A stretch of DNA of 64,000 nucleotides from Istiophorus platypterus (taxonomy: Eukaryota > Chordata > Actinopteri > Istiophoriformes > Istiophoridae): assembly GCA_016859345.1 (NCBI GenBank), contig CM029124.1, forward strand, positions 9,064,501-9,128,500. The letters are read 5' to 3'. The notes under the pieces were generated by a model. It made no database searches and had not been told where the DNA came from. It was given only the letters and a program-made list of their open reading frames with translations. Each line of letters opens with the position of its first letter. Position 1 is the stretch's first letter. The position numbers and the translations under genes were made by a program. This document shows positions 37,680 through 52,890 of this stretch, piece by piece.

Positions 37680-38005
37680 TATTTCAAATACAAAATATAT
37701 GACCATTTCATAGAATCTAATGCTTTGTTAAAGATTAAACTACTCAAATATATAACATTCAGTTAAAATGAGCTCCCTCTCAAGCAGCAACAACAATAAA
37801 ATACAGTATGCATGGCATCAGCGTTAATTATTAAATAATATTATATATGATGACAAAGAACTGATGGGGGGCATTCTGCTGCATTTACACTTTTGATAAT
37901 ATCAATTTACCGTCACTTACTACAATTTGTAATGCAGGACTTTCACTTTAAATAAGGAATTTTTACATTTTGTTATTGCTCCTTTTATTTCCACAGCTGT
38001 ATTTG
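37680..38005 (-). mobile_element. Decayed hAT-like element, reversed copy of the CAGTGGTGG family
   Basis: Read on the minus strand, AATGTAAAAATTCC followed by AAAGTCCTGCATT matches the fragment at 8234-8420. Read on the plus strand, TAAACTACTCAAATATATAA, TTAAAATGAGCTCC and AGCAACAACAATAAAATAC are further blocks of the same common fish repeat. The terminal CCACCACTG is eroded (the element fades around CTCCTTTTATTTCCACAGCT), so the ends are approximate. Confidence 0.6.
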
Positions 38006-41000
38006 ATCGGATTTCAGCTCAGCTGAGCTACAAATGTAAAATTATAGACAACGAGATATAAATACTTAAAATGCATTGTCTTTGAGATTATGTATACCTG
38101 ATATCTATCAATTAAGTATTTTATAGTATCTAGTCTATATAACATTAAGAGGGATGGAAAACTGAGTTGTAGTTGAAATGACCAGTGACTCACTTTTCAC
38201 AGATGACAAACTTACTGGGCATCCACTCATCTACTGAGTGTCCCTGGTGTCTCAGCTCTTTAGGAAACGAATGCCTCGTTGATCACGTTGCGCTCTGCAT
38301 TAATAGAAGGTCAAAGTTTTCCTCAGTTTCCTAAAAACTAATTGGATGACCTTTGCACACTTATCTGCAATGAATGATGAGAAAATGTGATACTACTTCT
38401 AGGGTATAAATGAAAGTGAAACGTATTTCCTTCTAGCCCTTTTAAAAGGAATTGATTATAACTCAGGAGCAAGACAAATTTGCCTTATTGAGGTATGTCC
38501 AGCTTTATAAAGCACACAACAGCAAAACACATTCACTTGCAATCAATCCAACTTACTATCATTGAAACAACCGGTACAACTGTCCAGCTAATGGATTTCT
38601 TTCTTGATTTGCTGTCTTGCTCAGTTTCCAGGTTGTATCAGCTTGTGTGTGCATTCAAATCACTTCCGCTGCAATGTGTCTCTCCACAAAAGTGGACCAA
38701 ATAAGACTGAAAATCTCTTTTTCAGCAAGATCAGCAGCAATGAGTAGCATCTAGCTCATTCTGCTGCTGCACCTGCCTCTGACAAAAGTGAAGACAATAA
38801 GCTTTGATCTGATGGGAATTCTGATTGCCACCTCCATGTGTAGCCATTGACAGCGAAACGCCCTGGTGACATGCTGTTAATGGCTTCACTAGGACAACAT
38901 AATGCAAAAGGTAATACCTCAGAGCACGGGCACAAACATGCTTATGAATTTGCCCTTGTGAAGATGCAACAGAAAGGAACGTGAATGAAAAAACATTATT
39001 TCAGTATTTAAAGGTAATACAGAATTGTCTCCAGCCATTCTAATCAAAACTGCTGGCCAGAGGTTGCAGAAATGAGTTACTAATATTAAAAGAAATCCCT
39101 GACAACCCCAAGCAATCTGTATTTTGAATTCATAATTTCAATATGTCTAAAATCAAATGCCTTTATCTCAAAAACCTCATGATATGGATAGTAATCAAGT
39201 ATGACAAGCCATTTAAAACTGTCAAACTGGTGAGAAACTGTGGGTTTCGACCGGTTTCTGCATGGAAGGGAGCAATTTAATAGGAGAAGACAGAATGGGA
39301 ATTTGGAAAAGCAGGGGCAGATCAAGAGACTGAGACTGAAGTTGAGCAAGAGAGAATAATGATGGTAAAAGATAAGAACAGAGACGAGACAAGAAGGGAA
39401 GTTAGTTAAGGGAAGAGGTATTGTAGGTTCCTCAGAAAAAGAGATAAGAGCAGGAGAGTGAGCAGAAAGTATGGCTGGCAGAACTGCAACTCTCCTCCTT
39501 CCTAGTGGCTGTTTTAGTCAGACTAATTGATAAGAATGCATTGATAATAAAATCTATAGCCATCTGTCTCCTGTTATTGTCTTTCTCTGCCAAAGGCTCT
39601 GTCACGTGATGGGTAAGAGCAAAAATTGACACAGAAAATGGAATCGCATTTAGTATCTGCACATTCGCTGGAGTTAATGGGCTTGACTGGGAAGAGGACT
39701 GAGTAGTCACGTTGTTCAAACTCAACATTAGTGTAGTATGAAATGCCTGACAGGTCTGTTTTGCCACTGACATTGTAATGTGTACCAGTTTGTTTTAATG
39801 ACCCCCCCCCACCCCCCCGGATTTGGAGGTCATATCCTTAACATCACACATAATCTGTCAAACTATGCATGAACCGAGACACAGAGCGTGGAATTTTATA
39901 TAACACCGCCAGAATTCAAATGAGATTCAAATGGACAACGACGTGACCCATTAGCTTGTTATTTATGCTGTTGCTTTAGCTTGTATTAATGATTGTTTGA
40001 ACAGCGTATACAGCTGGTGTATCTCAGTACTTTTACAAACTACACAAGCTTAAATTAATGTTTTCCACAGTGATTACAGGCATAATTTCACTTGTTATTG
40101 TCTGGTATTTTTTCCAATCTCGCAAGATTCAAAAACAAGCCACATTTTTTTGCTCAGTGTTTGGTCGGCCAGTACTTGGCATAACTCAGAAATGATTAAG
40201 CCAAGACAAGTTTCATAACACACTGAGGTTTGCTAAAATCCGTAAATGGCTCTGCACTCTACACAGATTGTCCTCAGTTCCATTGCAAAGTCACTCCATG
40301 CGCTAACACAATCACAGTAGCAGGACAGTGGTGTAACCGACACCTGACCTAGTAGCCAAAAATAGCACATCATTTGTTTGTTCGCAAACTTAATACAGGT
40401 CACATGTGCTGTGTAACATCACCAAATTCAATTCCTAAGTGGGAAAGTGAAGGAGAAGGCCGTAAAATATGTCCTCACTCATACAGGCCGGAAATCTGAC
40501 TTCCAAATGACTCCATGGATAATTTAAGGTGCACAGCAATAAATGTCTCATGTGGCAGTATTTCATTATGCGAGGCGCACAGGTTATAAAATGCTTACTT
40601 GATTCTGTTGTCTCACCTCCCACGGTTAGAAAGCTATTTCATTCCCCACATTAAATGTTATCTCGGTCTCTCCTCAGCACCTTAAAAGCATGTTCACCTC
40701 ACACTGATTTTATAATGAGTCAGCCAAAAGAGTGCTACACCACAATCGCCGGATGAGAAACTGACTGGCTGTGGCTGCGATTGTCAGCATTGTGAGCAAA
40801 GCATAAAAGAGACATGTTATAAACCGTATAGTGATATTAAGTGCCGTTTTTTTTTTTCATTGCTGTGCACCTAGTCTTCTGATTCTCTGTAGCTCTGCCT
40901 GGGATGACTGATGTGGCATCAGAGGAAGAGCCTAGCTTCCTTAATGGATTTTCTCTTATATAAAAGTAGCTTTCAATCACATGCCTTGGAATGGTCTCAA

Positions 41001-44000
41001 TCGGAATTTAAAGTGACACCATGTTGTTAAGACTGGCTCTGTGTTGGGGAAGCCCTCCCCCGTTCTCTCTTTGGGTGTCCGGGATTGCTGAGCACCGTGG
41101 TGTTCAGTGCTGAGCCATCGCTCAGTCAAACTCTCGGAGATAAAGCTAAAAAGTTTCTTGCCACAAAAGCGTCTGTAGGTAGATGGCTGATGGAGCTGCT
41201 TGTAATTCTGTCTCCTCATTGAACAGATGCCAGTGACTTTGAAGAGGATGCTGTTAAATTTATTGGCACATACCTCCTCTGATAGATGCCGGTGGAAGCT
41301 AAAGTTGGAAGGCTTCGTTCTCCCTTTATCTCCTACCTTCTACCTGTTGCACTGTATTGTCGTTGCACTGCAAAATGAATTTTGGTTTCTGCCTGTTTTT
41401 CTGCAGCACATGACAACTGACAAAGTGATTTAGATTAATTATTGAGCATATCATATACAAGTTGTACTTGTCTTGTTGAATTACTGCTATTACTTAATAT
41501 TAGAAGGCAACCAGCTGTCACTTGTTTAATTTGTACACTCAGTCACAATCGTAAGTATCTGTAATAAGTTGATTATTATTTTGAAGGTTGACTGCAAAAT
41601 CCTCTGTAATGTCACACAAATGCTCACCATGGATTTTGATGTGGAACACTTGTCATTCAACTGAGGTAGCAGGGGTAAATTGAGTGCCTTTTCTTACTAA
41701 TTAGTCCCCAAAAGACAGGATAATTCTGACTGTCTCCTGTTGCACAATTAGGTTTAGAGTCTGAAAATTATAAGCTATTGTAGTGACAAATCATCTGCCA
41801 CAGTATTTGTATTTGAAAATGTGTGCCAGTCTTTCTCAATTGCTGTCTGAATGGCTCCATAGGTCTGTGTATTTTTTTCATTTCAGCCTCTCTCGATATG
41901 TCTGCCATGCTGATCATTAACACCTGAAGGAAAGCAATTTAAAATTTTTGAAATTTAATTACATTTTTTTTGTCGCTTTTCAGCCCCATGTACCATATCT
42001 TAATTTCTCTATTTTGCTGAATTATTTTTGAATTAATTTAAATGCCAGCTCTAACAGAAACAGAAAGTAGGATTTGAAGGAAGGAGCTTTTCTCAGATGA
42101 ACCGAGTCTCATAGCGTTATTATTCAGGTTCTGTCTCAATCATTGTTTTGATAGAAGCAGAGACTTATCATTGTAATGCATTTAATGACTAAGTTCTATT
42201 AGATCTCAAGATGTTTTCAAAGGAGCTGTTGACATTTGAAAAGAGATCTAGATTCGGATAATTCTTTTGAACTGAGATAATGATACACAGTGAAAAAAAA
42301 ATTACCAAAGCTACTGGAAGTTTAGAGATTTTTTAGTTTGGAGCATAGATTGAGTTTGGTAAGCCCCACTGCAACACCTGTCAAGCTGTTCCTACTATAC
42401 TGTAGGCACTTGATGGGTTTATGCATACATGAGACTGAGGTAAAAGACTGAGACTGAAGTTACGCGTTCTAGGCAAACAGTCAGCATCCTCACTAGTTGA
42501 TGATCCATGTCGTAGACACAGAGGAAAAAGAACCTCTCCTGTAATGGAGTGCAGAGCTAGTTTTTCCTTTCCAGACTGATCAGACCGGATTGTTATTTTG
42601 TACTAACAAAACCCTATTTGGCTGCTTTGAGTACGCACTCGAACAAGCAAGAAGGAGGTCAGACATAGGCCTTATTCTGCAAAAGAAAAGGCCTTTAGGA
42701 TGAGGACAGACCTGTGTTTTGCAACACTGTCCGGGATAACAACTCTGGCAGGAGTTGCTGGAGTGTAAATGTCCCGAAATCCAATAAAGAGCAGGACTGA
42801 GCTGCTAAATGTCGCCTACAGTGGTGAAATACGTCACAGTGGATGTGCAAGTACAAATGTGACATTTTTTATGAAACCTGCATCTCAACCTTGGTTTTGG
42901 TAAGACATTGAAAAAAAGAAAACTCTTCCAGACTCTTTAAATACCTTCACCCAATGCCAGAGACACTGTCTAGACTATTAACCATCATTGATGGAGCCAA
43001 GATTCTCCTTCATCAAAAAGCTTGTAAAAATGAAAAGAAAAAAAAAATGTTTCCATTCATTTTTAGTTGCATTTGAAGGTTACAAACCATGGTTTGGGAA
43101 GGTGTTTAGCTATCCATCGGGTTACATTAGAGTGTGAGGCGGACAGAATAATAGCAATGGCAAATTCTCTTACATTTTAGATAAAGTGGAAACTGGTGAG
43201 GCAGTTTTTGGCAGGCGAATGTTAGTCCACCGTCTGAAGGGTCCCGATATGTTCATGATTGTCCATGATCGTTATCACTGACACCTGACACTGACCTAGT
43301 GTGACGCATCGAAATCATTTAGAATCAGTGTATATTTCCTAGTTTAATCTGACATCTCTCATGAGTGGGCCAGCGTTTTGAATTAATGTCATAAGCTCAG
43401 CTAATAGCCCAAAATTTTGTTTTATGGAAGCTGTGGTAGCTGTCAATTTCTGATCATGGCCTGATAAGAAAGAAAAGAAAAGTTGGATTGGTCCTAAAAC
43501 TTGCCTTGGGTGTTATCACTGCTTTTAGGACCACCAGAATATAAAACTTTTTGTCTATCTAACACAAGACTTGGTTAGTTTGGTGTTGCTGGGCAAAGAT
43601 AGTCACAGCTAAACTATCATTGCTAGTAGTTTAGCTGGCTAGAGTGCACTGAAAAGTACGTTAGTTGTATATAACTTTATACAACTTCAGCTGTTCACGT
43701 AACTTGTAACTCACATGGACATTTACACACTTTGTTTTCCTGACTCAGCATGAGAGGATGTTTGAGCTTCAGCTCTAACCCCTTTACTGGTAAAAAAAAA
43801 TCTGCACATATCAATTTTCTTCCTCACACTTACCGGCTTTGTGAGCTAGTGTCTGGCATAGTAACAAAGACCTGTCAGCCTATAAGACCTATTCCTGTAA
43901 ACCCTCTTTGATTTGTCTTGCCTCTGCCCATTAAAGGTAAAATACAACACTCCATTCATAGAAGGTGCAAATTCTAACACTTCCATGTTATTTTACTGAT

Positions 44001-47000
44001 GTTCAGAAAAAATAAAAACAACAAAATGTCGCTACATCGTAAACGGCAATTATCTCTAGCTTTAACTCCCCACCTCTGGATCTCAGTGTGGTCGTACATT
44101 GCTATCTCTCTGCACCAAGGAGGACAGAGCGGTGTAGCCAGGTGGAACCAGCTGTAATTAGACCATAGAGAAATGATGTGCACACAAAGCAGTCACACAC
44201 AACTTACCTCAGAAAAGAAGATACATTCTCTGCCTTTTCCTCCGCAACACCCCCATCCTTCCCTATAGTCTCCCACAACTCCAGCTCCGTCGGACGTTAA
44301 ACGCACATAATCGCCTCACTCCCTCATAGGCCATAACCTGTTTTTATGTGCTTATATTTTCCAGCTTACCTTGACCTGCCTTTTCCGCCCTCACACCATA
44401 ATGTCATGCCTTGTTACCAACCAGTATTTTCTCTGGCATCATATTTCTCTCTTCGGCAGCTGCAACCTGTGTGCATTTTCCCACTTTGTTCTTTTCCATT
44501 TGTCTTTCCTCTTAGCAGTCAGTTAAATAGATTGTTCTGTCACAGTTTACCCATTAAATGCATGTGTTTATGCCACACACCGTGTGCTCTGACATATCTG
44601 CAGTAATTTTTTTACTCATGGTGCTATCATTGTCGTCACCCTGAGCAACATAGTTTTAAATCACCTTTTTCCCTAAAGATTATTTTTCATAATAATGGTT
44701 AGTTTCATATTGGCAAAGTGCCTCTTGGCATAGACTGTAGCACTGTATTGCCTCCCTCAAAACTTTGCTTTTTCACATTTTAACAGCCTGGCTATCCATC
44801 ACACATGCTGTGTTTGTCTGTCTCCAGGGTAGAGGTGATTTGTTATCCCACTGGAAATTACTGTGCTGATGCTGCTGTCGTTTGGTTAAAAAGAAAACAC
44901 CCCAACTCTGAAATTCTGGGAAGAGAAATGGAGACTAAACTGTATTTTTCTATTCTTCTTAGTAGTCTGCACAAATTAAGGCAGTTATTTAATAAGGACT
45001 ATTTCTTGAATGACCGAAAGAGACCAAATCAAAGAAATATTGGCAAATTTCCTCTCTGTATTGGTTGTACTCTCCAATCAACCCCACATAATTTGCTAAA
45101 ACCAAATAATGAATTGTATCCAAATGGCATCATCAAAGCTGATTTCACTTCATTTCTTCACTTCTTCACTTCCATTTCCACATTTAGTTTCAGCATTGGC
45201 ATTTATTTGCAGATGAATATTAAAGAAGACAGGCCTCGCTGCTTTCACTCAGTAATGTGTCAACGGGCAACCACCTAAATTATGGGATAACTAATATTTT
45301 GCAGGAGTTGAAAATGTTGTTAAATAGCCCTAAGTAGCTAAGCAATAAAAATACACTAGCACAGAAATAAAAGAACAATTCTAGGTGGAGTAAGAAACAA
45401 ATGTTTCTTGTAAATTGCCTGTGATAAGAAAAATAAAAAACATTGGAATTCATCTCACAACCACATTATTGTGTTTTGAGAGGAGAAAAAGTCAATATAG
45501 AACTGACTTTAATGTCCTTAAGTGAGTATTGATGGTGTTTTCTCCACCAGTGAAGGTTAATGATATTTGCACACATTGAATGACAAACCTATTGCACTCA
45601 CACTGTAAATGCGTGTCACCTTTTAAAAGTTAATAATTTGTTTCCACCGTGTACCCACTCTGTGTAGGTTTCTATTGAGCATAAGCTGAAGTTCGGTTTT
45701 TCTAAAATCCAGGAAAATTACTGAGGACATACTGAGGATGCATTGTCCTCAACGGTAGCTCCATCTCTGACTCAGGCAGCTCAAACAGTTTCTATCCTGA
45801 ACTTTAGTGCCTTTGATGATCCCTTGATTTCTCACCTAGCGCTTTCATTAGGACAACTTGTATTCTGTCCATTGCTTTAGTGGTTTAAGTGGCATAGTAG
45901 GATGCTGACGTTAGCATTTAACTCAATGCATCTGTGTATAGTCTCTGCTTAAAATTCCTGTCACATTAATGATTTCTAAAAGGTTATGCAGTCACGGATA
46001 AAGTGTTGTTGATAAGGAAAGCGGTATCAAAGAAACAGAATATTACTTGACGAACTTTCTAAGTGACTCAGAATAGCACGTACTGGGGTAGTGCGTAGCA
46101 GTTATTTAACTTGATTAACACTGGTTAACAAACTACACCTGACATTTGTTGATTTTGGCACGTAGAGTTGGATGTTTCATCCGACTAAGACTTTTTGGCA
46201 AGCTGGGTCCTGTCTGTGTCTGTTGGATGGTGACAAATGAAGAGAAGAGTGAGAGACTGGTTTTGGACAAAACTTGGCTGGTATTATTCAATTTGGCGTG
46301 TGGCATTCATATTTCTCTCTCAAAGGTGCAGTTTGAAATAACTCCAGCTTGAAGTGTATCATCAGAGTTACAGCAGACCCTATTTGAATTTGTTGCTACA
46401 TACCTGAGGGCCAACACAAAGAGGGTATTACGAAGCAGTTTTTAGTTGAGACATAGTGTACAGTAATGAATTAGCTGTCTAAAAGTGAAAAATTCCACCT
46501 ATTGTGTAAGAAATCAATAGCAAACAATTCCTTGACTGATTGATTTATTATGTGTATCTTTAAAACATAATTTTCCTGATAAACACGTGAAGATTTTCTT
46601 ATGTCATGAACAAAAGCACTGTAAAATTCATCAGAAGAAATAGGAAACTTTTACCCAACTTCTTTTCTTCGGAAGAACTGAGCGAGGAACACATAAGAAG
46701 TGTCATCGGCTAAAGGTGGACAAAAGACGTCTGAGATTGCATTAAGGGATGAAATTTCTTGTAGCAGTATCCAGGAGAGAGCTGCTGGGGTCCATTGACT
46801 TCTCCCAGAGGAGGGGTGAGGTCAACAGAATGCGCTCCATCATCCGTGGCAAAATCCTGTACAAGAAACCCCAGCAACATGGATTGATTGGCCAGATAAA
46901 CAAGATGATGTGGATGATGAGAGAGACTGAACACTGAACAAACATTGGAGCTTTGGTCCACTGAGCATTTGTCTTACTTCCCGTTTGTCATTCAAATATC

Positions 47001-47503
47001 TGGTGGGGTCACAGGAAGTTAATTAATTTCCCTTCACATGATTATATCGACGTGAAACGGGCACATCTTAGGGGTGCTTTTTGCAGATATCGCTTTTTAA
47101 AAAAAAACAACCTTGGAATAGCTTTGAGTGTCATTCATCGAAAGAGAAATGCATTGCTCATTGTAATAACATCTATAGTAGTAATACTAGAGATTACAGA
47201 GTAAATGCCAGAGCTTCTGGTGAAAGAGTGTAACCTTAAGGACCAATAAATAAACTCATTTAGATTGGTTTTAAACGTTTGTTGCAGGAGTAAGAATTGT
47301 CTCAGCTCTACTAAGCTGTCTTGAGTCTGTTTTGAAGCTAAAGCCACAACCGCTACAAGTATAAAAGTGACCTGTTTGCTCTATGTTTACTAGGAAGTCC
47401 CATCATTCATCCCCAAGACAGGAACTATTATTTATACAAGCCAAACAGACAGGAAGACTGACACTTGGACACTGAAGTTGTCCTTCACACTTTGAAAAGC
47501 ATC

Positions 47504-47542
47504 AAATAAATAAATAAATAAACAAACAAATAAATAAATAAA
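47504..47542. repeat. (AAAT)n simple repeat
   Basis: About nine AAAT units, with two AAAC variants in the middle. Confidence 0.93.
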
Positions 47543-50500
47543 TGAAACATCCTTGGAAAATATACATTCTCGGAATGTGAAGCAATGTGCAAAACTATGT
47601 GCACAAGCACCTTTTAAGATTAGTCTTTTCCTGACTGTGTCCCAACGTGTGACTCAAAATAAGCACTGTGCAGACAGCCTTTGATAATAGAGGAGGCGAG
47701 GGAGAGCTGTACGGGAAATGCTTTAAAAATGTAATTGGGAATGTGATACACAAGTATGAGATGGGCTGACACCGCCATCGACCGATGCACATACCCGAAC
47801 AAAGGAATCCATGATAGTGGCTCGCATATGATCAGCGAAATCTCATCCAACCTTGTCCCTCCTCGTGCAAGAGGAGCGATATAGCTCCACAAATCCCTAA
47901 ACTGAGAGCAGCAGAGAGACAAAATGTCAGAGTCAGAGCAGCACAAAGAGACAGGAAGAGGGTTATTGAGGGGCAGGCGAAAGAGAAGCTGCAAAAGGAT
48001 TAAATAAACGGTTTACAATGTCTTTGTGAAAGATCCATAAAATGAAAAAGAACTGGGTAGGGCAATCGTAAGATAAGGAGATCAAGAATAAAATACTATA
48101 ACCAGTGCTAATAGCTATACTGTGGGTCCCAGGTCGATGCTCAGGTATTAGGAAGCATCTGCTGTTTTCTAAAAAATGTACCCACTGTAGTTTTAGATAT
48201 GATACATTTTTCAAAAATAATAACTCTATGCACTTGATAGATACTGTTTAACATCAGCTTAGTAAGTTAAATTTCTCATTTCTAATTGCAGACTAACTTA
48301 CATTTACTATTATATTTTGTTAGCGATATTTAGTGTATTTTGTTATTTTGAATACAAAAACAAATGAAATGTCATTTTGTCTCTAAAGAGCAAGTTTGAA
48401 GTTACTTATTGTTTTTATTAGATTGCATTTTAGTATTTTTGCTAAATAACTAATTACAGCAGATGTAAAAAGAATATAAAAAGACAATAAAAATAGAGAT
48501 GATGCCTCCCATTACAGCTCACTAGGTAATTATGGATGTTTTAATGTTAAAGTACCAAAATTCTGTGCTTATTAACTAAGAGATAGATAAAATTTTTCCA
48601 TGCTTCTTCATGGTCATTATTACTGTACTTGTCACAGTTCGATGGAAACAAATTTTTATTTTATGCAATTCTTACACTCAGTTCCAACTTGATTTTTTCT
48701 GAAACTGGTGAGTAGTAGATTATCACCATAGGCAGTGTTACCTAAATTCCCTGGTTTACCAGCATACAATGACATACCATCACAGACTCCGATGATGGAG
48801 TATGAGATGATTGGCCCCTGGGCACAGGTGCCGCAGGGACCTGCCCTCCTACCTAGCAGCTCCTCTCCCATATTGTATGGCGTCAGAACCAGAGCCTTTA
48901 AGTCCTCCAGAAAACCTGAGGGGACAGACACTCCCTGTGGAGCTGTCATAATGGTCTCTTTGTTGTGTTATCTTTGGAAGCGAAGTTGGAGCCTGTTTCT
49001 TCAGGTTTTTGGAGAACTATTTCTTTAGGGGGAGAGCCCTTTGATGCCTCAACAGAAAATGTTAAGACCCTTCTTACAGAGTCTCTGTAATCCATCCATG
49101 CTGACTCCTCTGATAAAATAGATATTCTCATTGAATTAGGGAAACATTGCTGTTTAAATGTACATTCTAAAGAGGGGAAATTTAGATTTTGTTGATATTA
49201 ATATAACAACATAATTTTAAGCAAATTATAAGTTAAATATAACAAACACAAAGACAGCATCGTATTTGGGGACTAGTATGTTTACATAGCAATATTTGCT
49301 AATTAAGAAATGAACTTCATTAAATAATGTAGTCATTAGTACAATTGCTTATGTTTAATATATTGGAATAATAATTTCAGGTCATTAGAAAGCTAAAATT
49401 CCTTGTGTCAAGTAATTTGGATGTAATTTTCTAGTATACCTTTTTAATTAGTGCTGTAATTACTAGATTTGTCTCCCTGCAAATGTGCAAACTGATACTC
49501 ACACAAGCAAGCACCAAAAGCACTGAAAGACGTTGTACCTGCCAGAAGAGGAAATAAGATTAAGAAGATGAAGTACGTATATTCAAAATTCAATACCTGT
49601 ATTTGTAATCTTTTGTAATTTGCTCCCTCTCAGGAAAATACCCCATCAAATTCCACTGGCAGGGAAACAGAATCATCTCTGGCAAACACACATAAACAGA
49701 GCATAAGCATAAGTTAACCGACATCAGGCTAAGTCACGCTTGGCAAAGCACAAAGGATAGATTAGAGTTCACTAATGAATTTCTCTAGTTTTATCTCTCC
49801 AATGAGCCAGTGAGGCCTAAAAGTACGCATGGCAGGAGACCACTTAAACGCTACGTTAGTTTTTTTGTTTGACCTCTGATTACACAACATACTACGAGTC
49901 TACTGGGGTCCATCAACTCCCTATGTGTGTTGTTGATTTTTTTTTGGTAACTTCTACATCGGCTGTGATGTATGTCACCCATGAGTTAATCTAATGTCTG
50001 TTTGATGGACGAGCCCTCATCCTCTGGGGACCAAAGACTCTTTTGTAGTGCTCCACATTACTCTGGAAATACTCCAAGAAAATTTAGGTTGCAGTATGTC
50101 TGAATACTCCATTAAAATCATCATACTGGAGTCTGTGTGCAGAAAAAATTAGACTTTAAACTGAACAGCAGTATCATGAATGGATCACTATTAAGTACCA
50201 ATGGACTTTACGTAATGAATCTTTGTAAGATGCATTAAAAGAGCAGCAATGCCTCCCATGCAACTGAAGTCAAAAGCTGACATTGTACCATTAATAGATC
50301 TTCAAGTTTGTCGATAGTGTATTGTGTATATACTTTATGGTGATTCATAATTCATATAAAAAAACATGATTTGAGCCAGTGATGGTTTTTGTTATACTTC
50401 TGACTGCAATTAGTGAAATGATCTCTTATGAAGACGATTTGAGCATACAAATTATGTTATTCTGTTGACAGCAGCCACTAACATTAAAATCCATCAGATT

Positions 50501-52744
50501 TTTTTTTACGAATTAAGTCGAAAATGTATAAAAAAAGGGGAGGGGGAGTTGTGAAGTAAGAAAAATGTTAACTACAATAGTCTAAAAGTCTTTTCCTTAA
50601 ATGTCAGTGGAAGCTGTGTGCAGAGGTGACGGCTTCCAAGTATAACAAAGAAAAAAACCCTGCACTGTATCAAAGTGGTTAATTATCTCTGGGGTTATTA
50701 TTCTGTAGAAAGTCCTTGAGGGCAGCTTGGAAGCTTTTATTATTATGTATATATTTTAAAACCATAGGGAAATACAAGGTGCTCAGCTAGAGAAAGCTTT
50801 CACAGCAGCTTTTTCTTAGCAAGGTTGCCTTATGCTAGTTCTTGTTGCTCTATCGGCTTGCTTAGCTGCAAGAATTTGCTTTTGAGGACAGAAATTGCCT
50901 ACTGTGTTTATAATAGGCATATTTCAGATGTTAGACTTCAAAACTAACAACAAATAGACAGAACAAGGCACTTACCATATATTTAGTCTAATAATGATAA
51001 TATGCGTGAGAAGGTGAGAAGTGAGAAAGTGTAAATAACAGTAATGTTTTCATTTCACGCCATCCCATGTTTCTCTTGTTGTCCATCAAAGCATCCTGTC
51101 ACTATTCCTGTCTTTATTCCAGACACTCAACACAGACTGCTCAGCTGCCTTAATGTCAGTTAAATGAATTAAGAAGGTGGTGGAGATATTTCAGATCTCA
51201 GAGATGCAGAATTAAGATTTTGTTGAACAAATACCTCCTCCAACCCCCTTGAAATGATAAGGGCTAAACTTTAGCCAATTGCATTTTTGGATATCCTGCA
51301 GTTTTGCTCTCCTGCTCATATTAATTCTGGGGTCAAGTCTCCTCCACCCACAGGGATTGATGAAATGAAACTTCAAAGACAAAAAACTGTACCCTCAGAG
51401 GCAATGAGTGATCACTCTGTCAAAAAAATCCAACAAAAAAAAACAGGATACACCTGTGATCAAACTTTTGTCTCTGTCCTGCATCTACTGGTATAATGTT
51501 TGGTGTATGATCCTGGACTTGCCTGGTTGATACACATTAGTAGAGCAACAATAAATCCAGGGTAGAATAAGTGGATTGTTTGTCTAACTATGCACATAAG
51601 CCCAACGTATAACCTTACATTCAGTTATCATGGTATGGTTGAAAGACCAGTGGATGTGTCAGCATAGCTGTCACTTTCAATTTATGACAATATCTTCATT
51701 GCGGTGGGAACAAGTATTGTGTGATCTGCAGCATCTGTTGACAGCGTGTGCACATGGAATAATAAATTTGGGCTGTTCAGCAAGCAGCCACTGTCTGAGA
51801 ACCTCTTGGGATCATCGCACACTGTATGCATACGGGTGGTAAACCATAGCATTAATTCAAATGTGGATCCAGGGAGCAACACCAACAAGTAGATTGCATT
51901 TCTAATATCTCCTCAGTCTGTCTGTCCCAAGAGAATGCGCCTCTGAAAAAGTATTCATTAAATGTCATAAGGACCCTAATGTGGTATTTTTGGTAAGTGT
52001 ACATTGACAGGCTCTAAAATTACCATTACCATTAGATTGGAAAACATTAATTTCATAGAATTTGAGGCATAATATCAATATAACCCACTCTATAGCCATT
52101 TGGCTGATATATCTATTTGCCTTTGTGCTTAACACCAAGAAGAAGCAGTTTAGGTTTAGTTCAAGTTAAAGGTTTAATTTGATGGTAACAATAGAAAGAT
52201 AGTTTCTGATTGATTTAAAGTCATGCATGCATACTACTCTATGAATCCCTCTCACCAAAATAAAAAACAGCTTAGCTGCGGTTTCATTAATGCCTTGAGG
52301 AAAACTATCATTCTGTACAAACAGTAAAAATAGTTGATTCTTGCAACCAAAGTTTCTGCTTGGTTCTGTTTATCAAGAGAAAAGTTTCTCAAAGGGTGTT
52401 AGAAGAGATAAAAACAGAGACAGTACAACACAGAATAAATGATAAGCCTAGGTGAAAACTTACTCTATAAAAGACATTTTTAAATGCAGAGATTTAAAAG
52501 ATAATTGATACAATCTGGCAGCAAAAAGGCTGACAGTTAGAGCCTGGTCTTTTTTTAAGTTACATAATGGCTCTATGAACAAATTTGCTTCTCATTTATG
52601 TAGAAGGTCATAAGGTCAGTGATCTAACTTGACACCGGGCCTTACTGAGCTTTACAAAACTAACTAATATTAAAATCAAATCAAAAAACGAAGGGGGAAG
52701 CTTTTGCAGCGAAGCTACTGGTATTCCGTGCGCTTCTGCCTCTT

Positions 52745-52890
52745 GGGTTGACAGAGCTTGTGCTCAGACAGGAGAATAAAGAGCTGCAGTAATCCAAGCG
52801 TGATGAAGTAAAGGCGTGGATTACTTTTTCCAGATCAGGATAGGAGAGTGGGAGATGTTTTTTTAGCCGAAAAAAAGGGGCCATTTGTTA
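52745..52890 (-). pseudogene. LINE fragment, region downstream of the reverse transcriptase
   Basis: The minus-strand frame 52884-52681 begins with residues resembling the segment after the reverse transcriptase core of L2/Rex1-like LINEs. It has a PFFRLKKH-like stretch, then LSYPDLEKVIHAF and SSRLDYCSSLFSCL, close to the usual LIHAF...SRLDYCN.LL.GL pattern. Similarity stops after about 46 codons, and the rest of the frame is unrelated. It is a short, inactive 5'- and 3'-truncated copy within the intron. Confidence 0.65.

Noticed and set aside
44805..45278. 157-codon plus-strand open frame
   Set aside because: AT-rich, no recognisable motif, random-looking composition, no splice-site support. 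It was kept out as chance.
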